Positions 1-7,430 of a stretch of 64,000 nucleotides of DNA are shown in pieces. The notes beneath the pieces were generated by a model that saw only the letters and a program-made list of their open reading frames with translations, had not been told where the DNA came from and ran no database searches. This DNA is from Piscinibacter sp047600445 (GTDB lineage: Bacteria > Pseudomonadota > Gammaproteobacteria > Burkholderiales > Burkholderiaceae_C). The stretch lies in contig NZ_JASGKT010000001.1 of assembly GCF_047600445.1 (NCBI RefSeq), positions 682,001 to 746,000 on the forward strand, given 5' to 3'. The position numbers and the translations under genes are program-made. Position 1 is the first letter of the stretch; each line of letters begins with the position of its first letter.

Positions 1-14
1 GAACGGGGGCTGTG

Positions 15-671
15 TCAGGCCTCGCGCAGCAGGTTGGCCAGCTCGACGGCCGAGCGCACGTCCATCTTCTCGAACACGCGCGCGCGGTGGACCTCGACGG
101 TGCGCACGCTGATGTCCAGTTCGTCGGCGATCAGCTTGTTGGGCCGTCCCTCGACCACCAGGCGCATCACCTCGCGCTCGCGCTCGGTCAGCTCGCCCAG
201 GCGGCGGCGCACGCCCTCGCGGCCCAGGCGCGCGTGGATCGCCGCCTCGCTGAGCGCGAGCGCCTGCTCGATGCGGTCGACCAGCGTGTTGTCGGAGAAC
301 GGCTTCTCGACGAAGTCGAAGGCGCCGCGCTTGACGGCGGCCACCGCGGTCGGCACGTCGCCGTGGCCGGTCAGGAAGATCACCGGCAGTGCCGCGATCA
401 GCCCGCGCTCGACCAGGCGCTCGAACAGCGACAGCCCGCTCATGCCGGGCATGCGCACGTCCAGCAGCAGGCAGCTCGGCGAGCGCGGCCACTCGGCCAG
501 CGCGGCAGGCGGCTTGGCGTCGAGCATCGCCTCGAAGGCCTCGGCGCTGGCGAAGCCCTCGCACAGCAGGCGGCGCGAGCGCAGCAGCCAGCCGAGCGCG
601 TCGCGCACGACGTCCTCGTCGTCGACGAGGTACACGATGGGCAGTCCGAGCGGGGAGGCGGTGGCGTTCAT
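15..671 (-). CDS. FixJ/NarL-type two-component response regulator
   Basis: This 218-residue protein has an N-terminal receiver domain (acidic cluster LVDDEDVVRD near residue 15, phospho-acceptor Asp in LLLDVRMPG near residue 69, conserved Lys in FVEKPF). A C-terminal LuxR-type helix-turn-helix follows (ELTEREREVM then NKLIADELDISVRTVEVH). It should bind DNA when phosphorylated by the histidine kinase encoded immediately upstream. The two genes overlap by 4 bp (ATGA), so they are translationally coupled. Divergent maeB suggests a role in C4-dicarboxylate or central carbon control, as in DctR/TtrR-like systems; that is inference from position only. The ATG at the overlap was chosen because the receiver domain begins right after it. 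Confidence 0.9.
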   Translation of the reverse strand: MNATASPLGLPIVYLVDDEDVVRDALGWLLRSRRLLCEGFASAEAFEAMLDAKPPAALAEWPRSPSCLLLDVRMPGMSGLSLFERLVERGLIAALPVIFLTGHGDVPTAVAAVKRGAFDFVEKPFSDNTLVDRIEQALALSEAAIHARLGREGVRRRLGELTEREREVMRLVVEGRPNKLIADELDISVRTVEVHRARVFEKMDVRSAVELANLLREA

Positions 672-2770
672 CGGGGGACCGCGGCGGCGTGCCCGGCCGT
701 CCGGGCCGGGCGCTCGCCGCCGTCGGCCGGAAGGGTAAACCGGAATTCGGTGCCCGGGCCGCCCGCCGCCTCGGCCAGCGCGACAAAATCGAGCGCGCCG
801 CCGTGCTGCTCGATCACCGTGCGGCACAGGCTCAGGCCCAGGCCCATGCCCTCGCGGCGCGTCGTGAAGAAGGGCGTGAACAGGCGCGCCGCCACGTCGG
901 CGGGAATGCCCGGGCCGTGGTCGATCACGCTGAAGCTCACCCAGCGCGCATGGGTCTGCCGGGCTTTCAGCGTCAGCACGCGCCGCGCCGGCTCGGTGCT
1001 GTCTTCCATCGCCTGGATGCCGTTGCGCGTCAGGTTGAGCAGCACCTGCTCGACCATCGTGCGGTCGCACACCACGCGCGGCGACGGGTCGGGCAGGTCG
1101 ATCTCGATGCGCGTGCCGCTCTTGCGCGCCTGCAGCTTGACCAGCGGCATCACCGCGTCGAACAGCAGGTCGGCGCGCAGCGCCTCGCGCGCCTGCTCGC
1201 GGCGGCGCACGAAGTCGTGCACGCTCTTGATCACGCGCCCGGCGCGCTCGGCCTGCTCGGCGATGCGCTGCGCGGCCTGACGCAGCATCGTCTCGGTCTC
1301 GGCTTCGGCCGGCGCGCCGGGTTCGGGGTTCGGGCCGAGCAGGTTCAGCGAGCCGGCCGCGTAGCTGGCGATCGCCGTCAGCGGCTGGTTCAGCTCGTGG
1401 CTGAGCAGCGAGGCCATCTCGCCCACCGTGGCCAGCCGCGCGCTGGCCTGCAGGCGCTCCTGCTGCTGGCGCGACAGTTCCTCGGCGCGGCGCTGCGCGC
1501 TCAGGTCGAGCACGCTGCTCATCCAGCCGGTGTGCTGGCCCTGGCCGTCGACCAGCGGCGCTTCGAAGATCAGCACCGGAAAACGCTCGCCGTTGCGGCG
1601 CATGAACACGGTCTCGAAGCCGGCGCGCGCCTCCTGCTCGCTGCGCCCCGGCCTCATGGCCGGGCCGCCCAGGCGCGCGCTCTGGCGGCGCGTGTACTCG
1701 TCGGCCAGCTCGGGCGGCCAGTAGGGCGGCGTGGCCGGCGCCATCAGCTCGTCGGCGCTGAAGCCGACCATCTCGCAGAAGGCCGGGTTGACGTGCGTGA
1801 TGTGTCCGCTCAGGTCGCGCGCGCGCAGGCCGGTGACCAGCGAATCCTCCATCGCCTTGCGGAAGGCGAGCGCTTCGGCGAGCCGCGCCTCGGCGGCGGC
1901 GCGGCGGCGCACGTCGCGCGCCAGCAGCATCACCACCACCGCGAGCGCGAGCGACAGGCCCAGCACCAGCGCCACCGCGAGGTTGGGGATCAGGCTGGGC
2001 GTGCCGCGCGTGCTGTCGACGCGCAGTTGCAGCGGCTGGCCGGGCAGGTCGACGATGCGCTCGGCGACGAACACGCCGCCGCCGCGGCGCACGCCGGCGC
2101 GCGCCAGCCGCGTGCCGTCGCCCTCGACGAACGACAGCTCGTGGCCGCGGATCATCTCGGCGCCGACCGCTTCCTCCAGCAGCTCGCCGAGCGCGAAGGT
2201 CGCCACCACCGCGCCGTCGGAGCGGCCGGCGCGCTGCGCCGGGATGCACAGGTCGATGACCTCCAGCCCGAGCCCGTCGGCCAGCGGCACGAAGTAGCTG
2301 CGCGAGAACGTCGGCGTGGTGATGCGCCGCGCGCCGGCGCAGGCGAGCTGCGCCTCCAGTTCGATGGCGCCGCGCGCGATGCGGCCGAAGATCGGGCCCT
2401 GGTAGGGCGAGTCGACGGCGTCGGTGACGTGCAGCGCCTCATCGCGCCGCTCGATGCGCATCAGCTCGCGCCGCGTGTGCAGCAGCGCGGCCGCCTCGGC
2501 GCGCCAGCGCGTCGCGTCGGGGTCGTTCCATTGCAGCGCCTGCAGGCTCTGCAACTGGCGCGCGAGCGTCTGCCGCACGTCGGCGGCGGCGCTGGCGGCG
2601 GCGGCCTCGACCTGGTCCTGCGCGCGCACGCGCTCGTAGTTGGCGGTCAGGAAGACGAGCAGCGACTGCGCCACCGCCAGCAGAGCCACCAGCGCGCCCC
2701 ACAGCGCGAGGCGGCGGCTGCGCGGGCGCGCGGGCGCGGCGGAGGGCTCTTTCATGGGCGCAGTATTCAT
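668..2770 (-). CDS. Membrane PAS sensor histidine kinase (DctB/FixL-like)
   Basis: A 700-residue sensor kinase. TM1 lies near residues 22-42, followed by a periplasmic region of about 215 residues and TM2 near 262-282. A PAS domain follows (HVNPAFCEMVGFSADEL, about 305-430). The HisKA box is SHELNQPLTAI, with the phospho-accepting His near residue 457. The HATPase_c domain shows an N box (LLNLTRNGIQAM), a G1 box (DHGPGI) and a G2 box (GMGLGLSL). It autophosphorylates and passes phosphate to the coupled response regulator. A second ATG five codons in (MKEPS) is an equally possible start. The periplasmic ligand cannot be named from sequence; proximity to malic enzyme makes a dicarboxylate a reasonable guess. 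Confidence 0.9.
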   Translation of the reverse strand: MNTAPMKEPSAAPARPRSRRLALWGALVALLAVAQSLLVFLTANYERVRAQDQVEAAAASAAADVRQTLARQLQSLQALQWNDPDATRWRAEAAALLHTRRELMRIERRDEALHVTDAVDSPYQGPIFGRIARGAIELEAQLACAGARRITTPTFSRSYFVPLADGLGLEVIDLCIPAQRAGRSDGAVVATFALGELLEEAVGAEMIRGHELSFVEGDGTRLARAGVRRGGGVFVAERIVDLPGQPLQLRVDSTRGTPSLIPNLAVALVLGLSLALAVVVMLLARDVRRRAAAEARLAEALAFRKAMEDSLVTGLRARDLSGHITHVNPAFCEMVGFSADELMAPATPPYWPPELADEYTRRQSARLGGPAMRPGRSEQEARAGFETVFMRRNGERFPVLIFEAPLVDGQGQHTGWMSSVLDLSAQRRAEELSRQQQERLQASARLATVGEMASLLSHELNQPLTAIASYAAGSLNLLGPNPEPGAPAEAETETMLRQAAQRIAEQAERAGRVIKSVHDFVRRREQAREALRADLLFDAVMPLVKLQARKSGTRIEIDLPDPSPRVVCDRTMVEQVLLNLTRNGIQAMEDSTEPARRVLTLKARQTHARWVSFSVIDHGPGIPADVAARLFTPFFTTRREGMGLGLSLCRTVIEQHGGALDFVALAEAAGGPGTEFRFTLPADGGERPARTAGHAAAVPR

Positions 2771-2915
2771 TCCGCCGGGTCAAAACAGATACGCACTTTC
2801 GCGCATGGCCGGGTGCCGCCGGCGGGCCGACACTGCGCAGCCGCGGCGTCCGCTGCTCCTACAATCCGCTCCCCCCGCCGCGCGGCGCACACGAACACCA
2901 CACGCGAGACAAGCC
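2771..2915. promoter_or_regulatory. Divergent promoter region between kinase gene and maeB
   Basis: This 145-bp spacer separates two divergent starts. A good -10 hexamer for maeB, TACAAT, lies at 2860-2865. No convincing -35 is visible at 17 bp spacing, which would fit an activator-dependent promoter. The coupled response regulator encoded next door is the obvious candidate, by inference. Confidence 0.45.
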
Positions 2916-5231
2916 ATGTCGACTCCCGAAGACAAGCGCGCCGAACTGAAGAAGGCGGCGCTGGAGTACCACGAGTTTCCGACGCCGGGCAAGATTGCCA
3001 TCGCGGCGACCAAGCAACTGGTCAACCAGCACGACCTGTCGCTGGCGTACTCGCCGGGGGTGGCGGCGGCCTGCGAGGAGATCGTGGCCGACGCGGCCAA
3101 CGCGTTTCGCTACACCTCGCGCGGCAACCTGGTGGCGGTGATCACCAACGGCACCGCCGTGCTCGGGCTGGGCGACATTGGCCCGCTGGCGGCCAAGCCG
3201 GTGATGGAAGGCAAGGGCGTGCTGTTCAAGAAGTTCGCCGGCATCGACGTGTTCGACATCGAGGTCAACGAGAAGAACCTCGACAAGCTGGTGGACATCA
3301 TCGCCGCGCTCGAACCCACCTTCGGCGGCGTCAACCTCGAGGACATCAAGGCGCCGGACTGCTTCTACGTCGAGCGCAAGCTGCGCGACCGCATGAAGAT
3401 CCCGGTCTTCCACGACGACCAGCACGGCACCGCCATCGTGGTCGGCGCGGCGTTGATGAACGCGCTGAAGGTGGCCGGCAAGGACATCAAGAAGGCCAAG
3501 CTCGTGTCCTCCGGCGCGGGCGCCGCGGCGCTGGCCTGCCTGGGGCTGCTGGTCAAGCTCGGGCTGCCGCGCGAGAACATCTGGGTCACCGACCTGGCCG
3601 GCGTGGTCTACGAGGGCCGCACCGAGCTGATGGACGAGGACAAGGCCTTCTTCGCGCAGAAGACCGCGCAGCGCACGCTGGCCGAGGCCATCGTCGGCGC
3701 CGACATCGTGCTCGGCCTGTCGGCCGGCGGCGTGGTCAAGAAGGAGATGATCGCCACGATGGCCGCGCGGCCCATCGTCTTCGCGCTGGCCAACCCGACC
3801 CCGGAGATCCTGCCGGAAGAGGTCAAGGCCGTGCGCGACGACGCCATCATCGCCACCGGCCGCACCGACTACCCGAACCAGGTCAACAACGTCCTGTGCT
3901 TCCCGTACATCTTCCGCGGCGCGCTCGACTGCGGCGCCACCACGGTGACCGACGAGATGGAGATCGCCGCGGTGCACGCGATCGCCGAGCTGGCGCAGGC
4001 CGAGCAGAGCGAGGTGGTGGCCGCCGCCTATTCGGGCGCGACGCTGAGCTTCGGGCCCGAGTACCTGATCCCCAAGCCCTTCGACCCGCGCCTGATGATG
4101 AAGATCGCGCCGGCGGTGGCCAAGGCCGCCGCCGACTGCGGCGTGGCGCTGCGCCCGATCGCCGACCACGACGCCTACCGCGAGAAGCTGCACACCTTCG
4201 TCTACGCCTCGGGCCAGACGATGAAGCCGATCTTCGCGCTGGCCAAGCGCGCCGCCGCGCGCCGCGTCGCCTACGCCGAGGGCGAGGAGGAGCGCGTGCT
4301 GCGCGCGGTGCAGGTGGTGGCCGACGAGGGCCTGGCGCGCCCGACGCTGATCGGCCGCCCGGCGGTGATCGCGCAGCGCGTCGAGCGCTTCGGGCTGCGC
4401 CTGAAGGAAGGCGTGGACTACGACGTCGTCAACGTCGAGCGCGACGACCGCTACCGCGACTTCTGGCAGACCTACCACCGCATGACCGAGCGCAAGGGCG
4501 TGACGGTGCAGGTGGCCAAGATCGAGATGCGCCGGCGCCTGACGCTGATCGGCTCGATGCTGCTGCACAAGGGCGAGGTCGACGGCATGCTGTGCGGCAC
4601 CTGGGGCACCACCGCCTCGCACCTGTTCTACATCGACCAGGTGATCGGCAAGCGCCCGGGCGGCCCGGGCGGCGCGCGCGGCGCGAGCGTCTACGCCTGC
4701 ATGAACGGGCTGATGCTGCCGGGGCGGCAGGTCTTCCTGGTCGACACGCACGTCAACGCCGAGCCCAGCGCCGCGGAGCTGGCCGAGATCACCGTGATGG
4801 CCGCCGAGGAGATGCTGCGCTTCGGCGTCGAGCCCAAGGCGGCGCTGCTGTCGCACTCGAACTTCGGCACCAGCGAGCACCCCAGCGCGGTGAAGATCCG
4901 CGGCACGCTGGCGCTGCTGCGCGAGCAGGCGCCGTGGCTGCAGGTGGACGGCGAGATGCACGGCGACGTGGCGCTCGACGGCGCGCTGCGCCAGACGCTG
5001 ATGCCCCACAGCACGCTCAAGGGCGACGCCAACCTGCTGGTGCTGCCCAACATCGACGCCGCCAACATCGCCTACAACCTGCTCAAGACGGCCGCCGGCG
5101 GCGGCATCGCGATCGGCCCGGTGCTGCTCGGCGCCGCCAAGCCCGTGCACGTGCTGACCCCCTCGGCCACCGTGCGCCGCATCGTCAACATGACCGCCCT
5201 GACCGTCGCAGACGCCAACGCCGGACGCTGA
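2916..5231 (+). CDS. maeB: NADP-dependent malic enzyme (malic + phosphotransacetylase-like domains)
   Basis: This 771-residue protein matches the MaeB family in length and two-part architecture. The N-terminal half is the malic enzyme: AYSPGVA near residue 45, LGLGDIGPLAAKPVMEGK, and FHDDQHGTA near residue 165, followed by an NAD(P)-binding Rossmann part containing GAGAAALACLGLL. From about residue 430 onward it carries a phosphate acetyl/butyryltransferase-like domain (VAYAEGEEERVLRA), which in this family is regulatory rather than catalytic. It decarboxylates malate to pyruvate while making NADPH in the cytoplasm. The ATG at 2916 was chosen over the longer open frame because MaeB homology starts there and TACAAT lies upstream. 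It is divergent from a two-component system. Confidence 0.97.
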   Translation: MSTPEDKRAELKKAALEYHEFPTPGKIAIAATKQLVNQHDLSLAYSPGVAAACEEIVADAANAFRYTSRGNLVAVITNGTAVLGLGDIGPLAAKPVMEGKGVLFKKFAGIDVFDIEVNEKNLDKLVDIIAALEPTFGGVNLEDIKAPDCFYVERKLRDRMKIPVFHDDQHGTAIVVGAALMNALKVAGKDIKKAKLVSSGAGAAALACLGLLVKLGLPRENIWVTDLAGVVYEGRTELMDEDKAFFAQKTAQRTLAEAIVGADIVLGLSAGGVVKKEMIATMAARPIVFALANPTPEILPEEVKAVRDDAIIATGRTDYPNQVNNVLCFPYIFRGALDCGATTVTDEMEIAAVHAIAELAQAEQSEVVAAAYSGATLSFGPEYLIPKPFDPRLMMKIAPAVAKAAADCGVALRPIADHDAYREKLHTFVYASGQTMKPIFALAKRAAARRVAYAEGEEERVLRAVQVVADEGLARPTLIGRPAVIAQRVERFGLRLKEGVDYDVVNVERDDRYRDFWQTYHRMTERKGVTVQVAKIEMRRRLTLIGSMLLHKGEVDGMLCGTWGTTASHLFYIDQVIGKRPGGPGGARGASVYACMNGLMLPGRQVFLVDTHVNAEPSAAELAEITVMAAEEMLRFGVEPKAALLSHSNFGTSEHPSAVKIRGTLALLREQAPWLQVDGEMHGDVALDGALRQTLMPHSTLKGDANLLVLPNIDAANIAYNLLKTAAGGGIAIGPVLLGAAKPVHVLTPSATVRRIVNMTALTVADANAGR

Positions 5232-5494
5232 CACCGTTCGGTCATGCAGTTCGATTGAACGGCGCCGCGCGCCCGTGAAGCACCACGGTGGCGCGGGGGC
5301 ATTGCTGCGGCGCGCAAGCTGTCACACGCCTGTTGCGGTGGACCACCGCGCTGCGTATTTTTCGATGGAATGGCCGTTTCGGAGATTGTGAGCGCAAACT
5401 CACAATCCATGACCATTGCCCGATTTTGTGGCAGTGACTTGTGATTTCCCGTCCATTTCGCTACCATTCCAGCTTCTGGATTCAGGGATTACCC
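5232..5494. other. Intergenic region with operator-like palindrome upstream of the RNase gene
   Basis: This 263-bp stretch has no credible gene. It is less GC-rich than the flanks from about 5350 on. It contains an inverted repeat at 5384-5407, listed separately. No U-rich terminator for maeB is obvious; CGCGCCCGTG and CACGGTGGCGCG near 5266-5297 could form an imperfect stem. Confidence 0.5.
5384..5407. promoter_or_regulatory. Operator-like inverted repeat (lac-operator-like half-sites)
   Basis: GATTGTGAG at 5384-5392 and CTCACAATC at 5399-5407 are perfect 9-bp inverted arms around a 6-bp CGCAAA spacer. The half-site TTGTGAG is the same as in the lac operator, which suggests a LacI/GalR-type or other dimeric repressor site. 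It sits about 90-110 bp upstream of the RNase start. No such regulator gene is in this window. Confidence 0.45.
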
Positions 5495-5914
5495 GTGTCT
5501 TCCTTCGGTCGGTCACTGCGGTGGCGTGGGCTTCGGCAAGCGGGGCTGGCGGTCGTGGTGGCGGCGGCAGGCGTGGCCGGTGCAATGCTTCCGAACGGAG
5601 CGGCGCAGGCCAGGGAGTCGGCTGCGGCGGCCGTCGTGGCGCTCGCCGAACTGCCGCCCGAGGCCGTGAAGACACATCGGCTGATCCTGTCCGGCGGGCC
5701 GTTTCCGTATTCCAAGGACGGCTCGGTGTTCGGCAACCGCGAACGGATGCTGCCGCCGCAAAAGCGGGGCTTCTATCGCGAGTACACCGTCAGGACACCG
5801 GGCGCCAGGAACCGCGGCGCCCGGCGGATCGTCTGCGGCGGCCAGCCCACCGCGCCTGAAGCCTGCTACTACAGCGCCGACCACTACGCGAGCTTTCGCC
5901 GCATCGTGGAGTGA
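5495..5914 (+). CDS. Secreted barnase/RNase Sa-like guanyl-specific ribonuclease
   Basis: A 139-residue protein with a signal peptide (GLAVVVAAAGVAGAML, likely cleavage near AQA) and a microbial ribonuclease domain (N1/T1/barnase family). Signature features are PFPYSKDGSVFGNRE, the catalytic Glu in YREYTV, Arg in RGARRIV, and the catalytic His in YYSADHYASFRRI. It should cleave RNA after G, probably outside the cytoplasm. GTG at 5495 is preferred because AGGGA lies 8 nt upstream and the signal peptide follows directly. An in-frame GTG at 5441 would add 18 residues. A barstar gene follows after 38 bp and protects the producer from unexported enzyme. Confidence 0.88.
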   Translation: MSSFGRSLRWRGLRQAGLAVVVAAAGVAGAMLPNGAAQARESAAAAVVALAELPPEAVKTHRLILSGGPFPYSKDGSVFGNRERMLPPQKRGFYREYTVRTPGARNRGARRIVCGGQPTAPEACYYSADHYASFRRIVE

Positions 5915-5952
5915 TCGGCACGGGATCTGGTGAAACAACGAGGAACGAGACC

Positions 5953-6348
5953 ATGCTCTTGCAGACCGTCCGTCCGAACATCGTGCAGGCCATCCGCGCC
6001 TACCGCGTGGAGGACTTGATGGCCGCCGCCGAAGGCGCCGGCCAGCATTTCCTCTATGCGAACCTGTCTTCGGCGCAGTCGAAGCAGGAGGTGCTCGAGG
6101 CCATCGCCCAGGCGTTCATGTTCCCCGCCCATTTCGGCAAGAACCTGGACGCGCTCTACGACTGCATGACCGACCTGGTGCACAAGGCCGGCACGCAGCC
6201 GGGCTTCGTGGTGGTGCTGGAGCAACTGCCCGACAACCCGCGCTTCGACCGCGAGGCGCGCGAGCAGCTTCTCGACGTGTTCCGCGACGCCGCCGACTAC
6301 TGGGGCGAGCGACGAATACCATTCAGGTGCTTCTATTCTTTTCAGTAG
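5953..6348 (+). CDS. Barstar-family ribonuclease inhibitor
   Basis: This 131-residue cytoplasmic protein belongs to the barstar family. The conserved segment FPAHFGKNLDALYDCMTDL (about residues 57-75) carries the helix that plugs the RNase active site, and the C-terminus FRCFYSFQ is typical of the family. GAGGAACGAG just upstream is a strong ribosome-binding site for the ATG at 5953. Together with the preceding RNase it forms a classic toxin/inhibitor pair. The N-terminus (about 40 residues before the core) is longer than in Bacillus barstar, as is common in proteobacterial homologues. Confidence 0.92.
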   Translation: MLLQTVRPNIVQAIRAYRVEDLMAAAEGAGQHFLYANLSSAQSKQEVLEAIAQAFMFPAHFGKNLDALYDCMTDLVHKAGTQPGFVVVLEQLPDNPRFDREAREQLLDVFRDAADYWGERRIPFRCFYSFQ

Positions 6349-6381
6349 CCCGCTCCCAGGAACAAGGGTCATGGGAGCGGG
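6349..6381 (+). repeat. Hairpin immediately after barstar stop
   Basis: CCCGCTCCCA at 6349-6358 and TGGGAGCGGG at 6372-6381 form a perfect 10-bp stem with a 13-nt loop, starting on the base after the barstar stop codon. There is no U tract, so it may stabilise the 3' end or act with Rho rather than terminate intrinsically. Confidence 0.5.
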
Positions 6382-6509
6382 CGACGGAAACGACCCAGAA
6401 CGTCGCCGGCAAGCCGGCCGCCAAGAACGCGGCCAATGCCAGCTTCGGCATGAACATGCCGATGATGAGCAGCGCCTTCGACACCGCGATGTGGCTGAAC
6501 GCCGCCTGA
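6381..6509 (+). pseudogene. Short coding-like open frame without a start (possible gene remnant)
   Basis: From 6381 to the TGA at 6507-6509 the plus strand reads a 42-codon frame in which nearly every codon ends in G or C, as in the real genes here. The peptide ends FGMNMPMMSSAFDTAMWLNAA. No start codon with a ribosome-binding site precedes it; the only in-frame start is a GTG at 6327 inside barstar. It may be the 3' remnant of a lost gene or a barstar-coupled microprotein. I do not recognise the family. Confidence 0.3.
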
Positions 6510-6535
6510 TCGCGCGCTGACGTTCTTCTCGGATG

Positions 6536-6560
6536 ACGGCGGCCTTTCGGCCGCCGTTTT
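6536..6560 (+). terminator. Rho-independent terminator
   Basis: ACGGCGGCC (6536-6544), loop TTTC, GGCCGCCGT (6549-6557), then a short T run to 6560. It ends the RNase/barstar transcript and abuts the convergent rsmA stop codon. The reverse complement lacks a T tract, so it mainly serves the plus strand. Confidence 0.8.
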
Positions 6561-7426
6561 CATTGCGGCGCCACCGTGCGAGGAATGCGCCGCGCCAGCG
6601 CGAGGTACTCGGCCACCGGCACCTCCTCGGCGCGGCGTTGCAGATCGAAATCGCCGGCGGCGCCGCGCGCGTCCAGCCAGCGCCCGAGCGTGTGGCGCAG
6701 CAGCTTGCGGCGCTGCGAGAAGGCCACCGTGACCAGCTCGCCGAGCAGCGCGGCGTCGACCTGTTCGACGCCCGGCAGCGGCTGCATGCGCACCACCGCC
6801 GAGTCGACGCGCGGCGGCGGCTCGAAGGCCTCGGGCGGCACGTCGAGGATGGCCTCGATGTCGTAGCGCCATTGCAGCATCACGCTCAAGCGCCCGTAGT
6901 CCTTGCCGCCCGGCGCGGCGGCCATGCGTTCGACCACTTCCTTTTGCAGCATGAAGGTCTGGTCGATCACGCGGTTCGCCACCGGCAGCAGGTGGAACAG
7001 GATCGGCGAGGAGATGTTGTAGGGCAGGTTGCCGACCACGCGCAGCTTGCCACCGGCTTGCCCGGCCAGCGCGGCGAAGTCGACCGTCAGCACGTCGGCC
7101 TCGATCACGTCGAGCCGAGGCTCGCGGCGCAGCTTCGCGGCGAGGTCGCGGTCGAGTTCGATCACGGTGAGCCGCCCGCAGCGTTCCAGCAGCGGCTGCG
7201 TCATCGCACCCAGGCCGGGGCCGATCTCGACGATGGCCTCGCCGGGGCGCGGATCGATCGCCGCGACGATCGCGTCGATCACTGCCGTGTCGGCCAGGAA
7301 GTGCTGTCCGAAGCGCTTGCGCGCCTGATGGAGCCCCTCGGCCGGCGGGTACGCCGGTCGATCCCCCGAGGGGATACGGGCCGGCTCGGGAGCGGCCCGG
7401 CGCTCGGCCCGCGGCTTCTGCGCCAT
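6560..7426 (-). CDS. rsmA: 16S rRNA (adenine1518/1519-N6) dimethyltransferase RsmA/KsgA
   Basis: A 288-residue methyltransferase that dimethylates two adjacent adenines in helix 45 of 16S rRNA. Conserved parts: RKRFGQHFL near residue 37, AdoMet motif EIGPGLGAMT, acidic residue in VIELDRDL, and catalytic motif NLPYNISSP near 131-139. It is longer than usual because about 35 residues precede the normal start of the fold. That extension (PARIPSGDRPAYPP) is encoded by a dispersed palindromic repeat at 7334-7412. No ATG, GTG or TTG lies between this repeat and RKRFGQHF, so ATG 7426 must be used. The gene lies 4 bp after surA, in a lptD-surA-rsmA operon. Confidence 0.96.
   Translation of the reverse strand: MAQKPRAERRAAPEPARIPSGDRPAYPPAEGLHQARKRFGQHFLADTAVIDAIVAAIDPRPGEAIVEIGPGLGAMTQPLLERCGRLTVIELDRDLAAKLRREPRLDVIEADVLTVDFAALAGQAGGKLRVVGNLPYNISSPILFHLLPVANRVIDQTFMLQKEVVERMAAAPGGKDYGRLSVMLQWRYDIEAILDVPPEAFEPPPRVDSAVVRMQPLPGVEQVDAALLGELVTVAFSQRRKLLRHTLGRWLDARGAAGDFDLQRRAEEVPVAEYLALARRIPRTVAPQ
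7334..7412. repeat. Dispersed palindromic repeat, copy 1 (inside rsmA)
   Basis: A 79-bp element beginning CCCCTCG and ending CGGCCCGC. It contains nested inverted repeats: CCGGCG/CGCCGG around GGTA, flanked by CCCCTCG and CGAGGGG. It is nearly identical to 48624-48726 except that the other copy has 24 extra bases in the middle. Here it is read in frame as part of RsmA. Confidence 0.85.
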
Positions 7427-7430
7427 CGGT

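Noticed and set aside
389..5278. Very long open frames in alternative frames or on the opposite strand of most genes (for example 1629 codons across 389-5278, 1449 codons opposite yhdP)
   Set aside because: In very GC-rich DNA stop codons are rare in all frames. These translations are rich in Arg, Ala, Gly and His repeats, show no family motifs, and lie over well-supported genes.
5441..5494. Upstream GTG start for the RNase gene
   Set aside because: It would add 18 polar residues before the signal peptide and lacks a ribosome-binding site, whereas GTG 5495 has AGGGA at good spacing.
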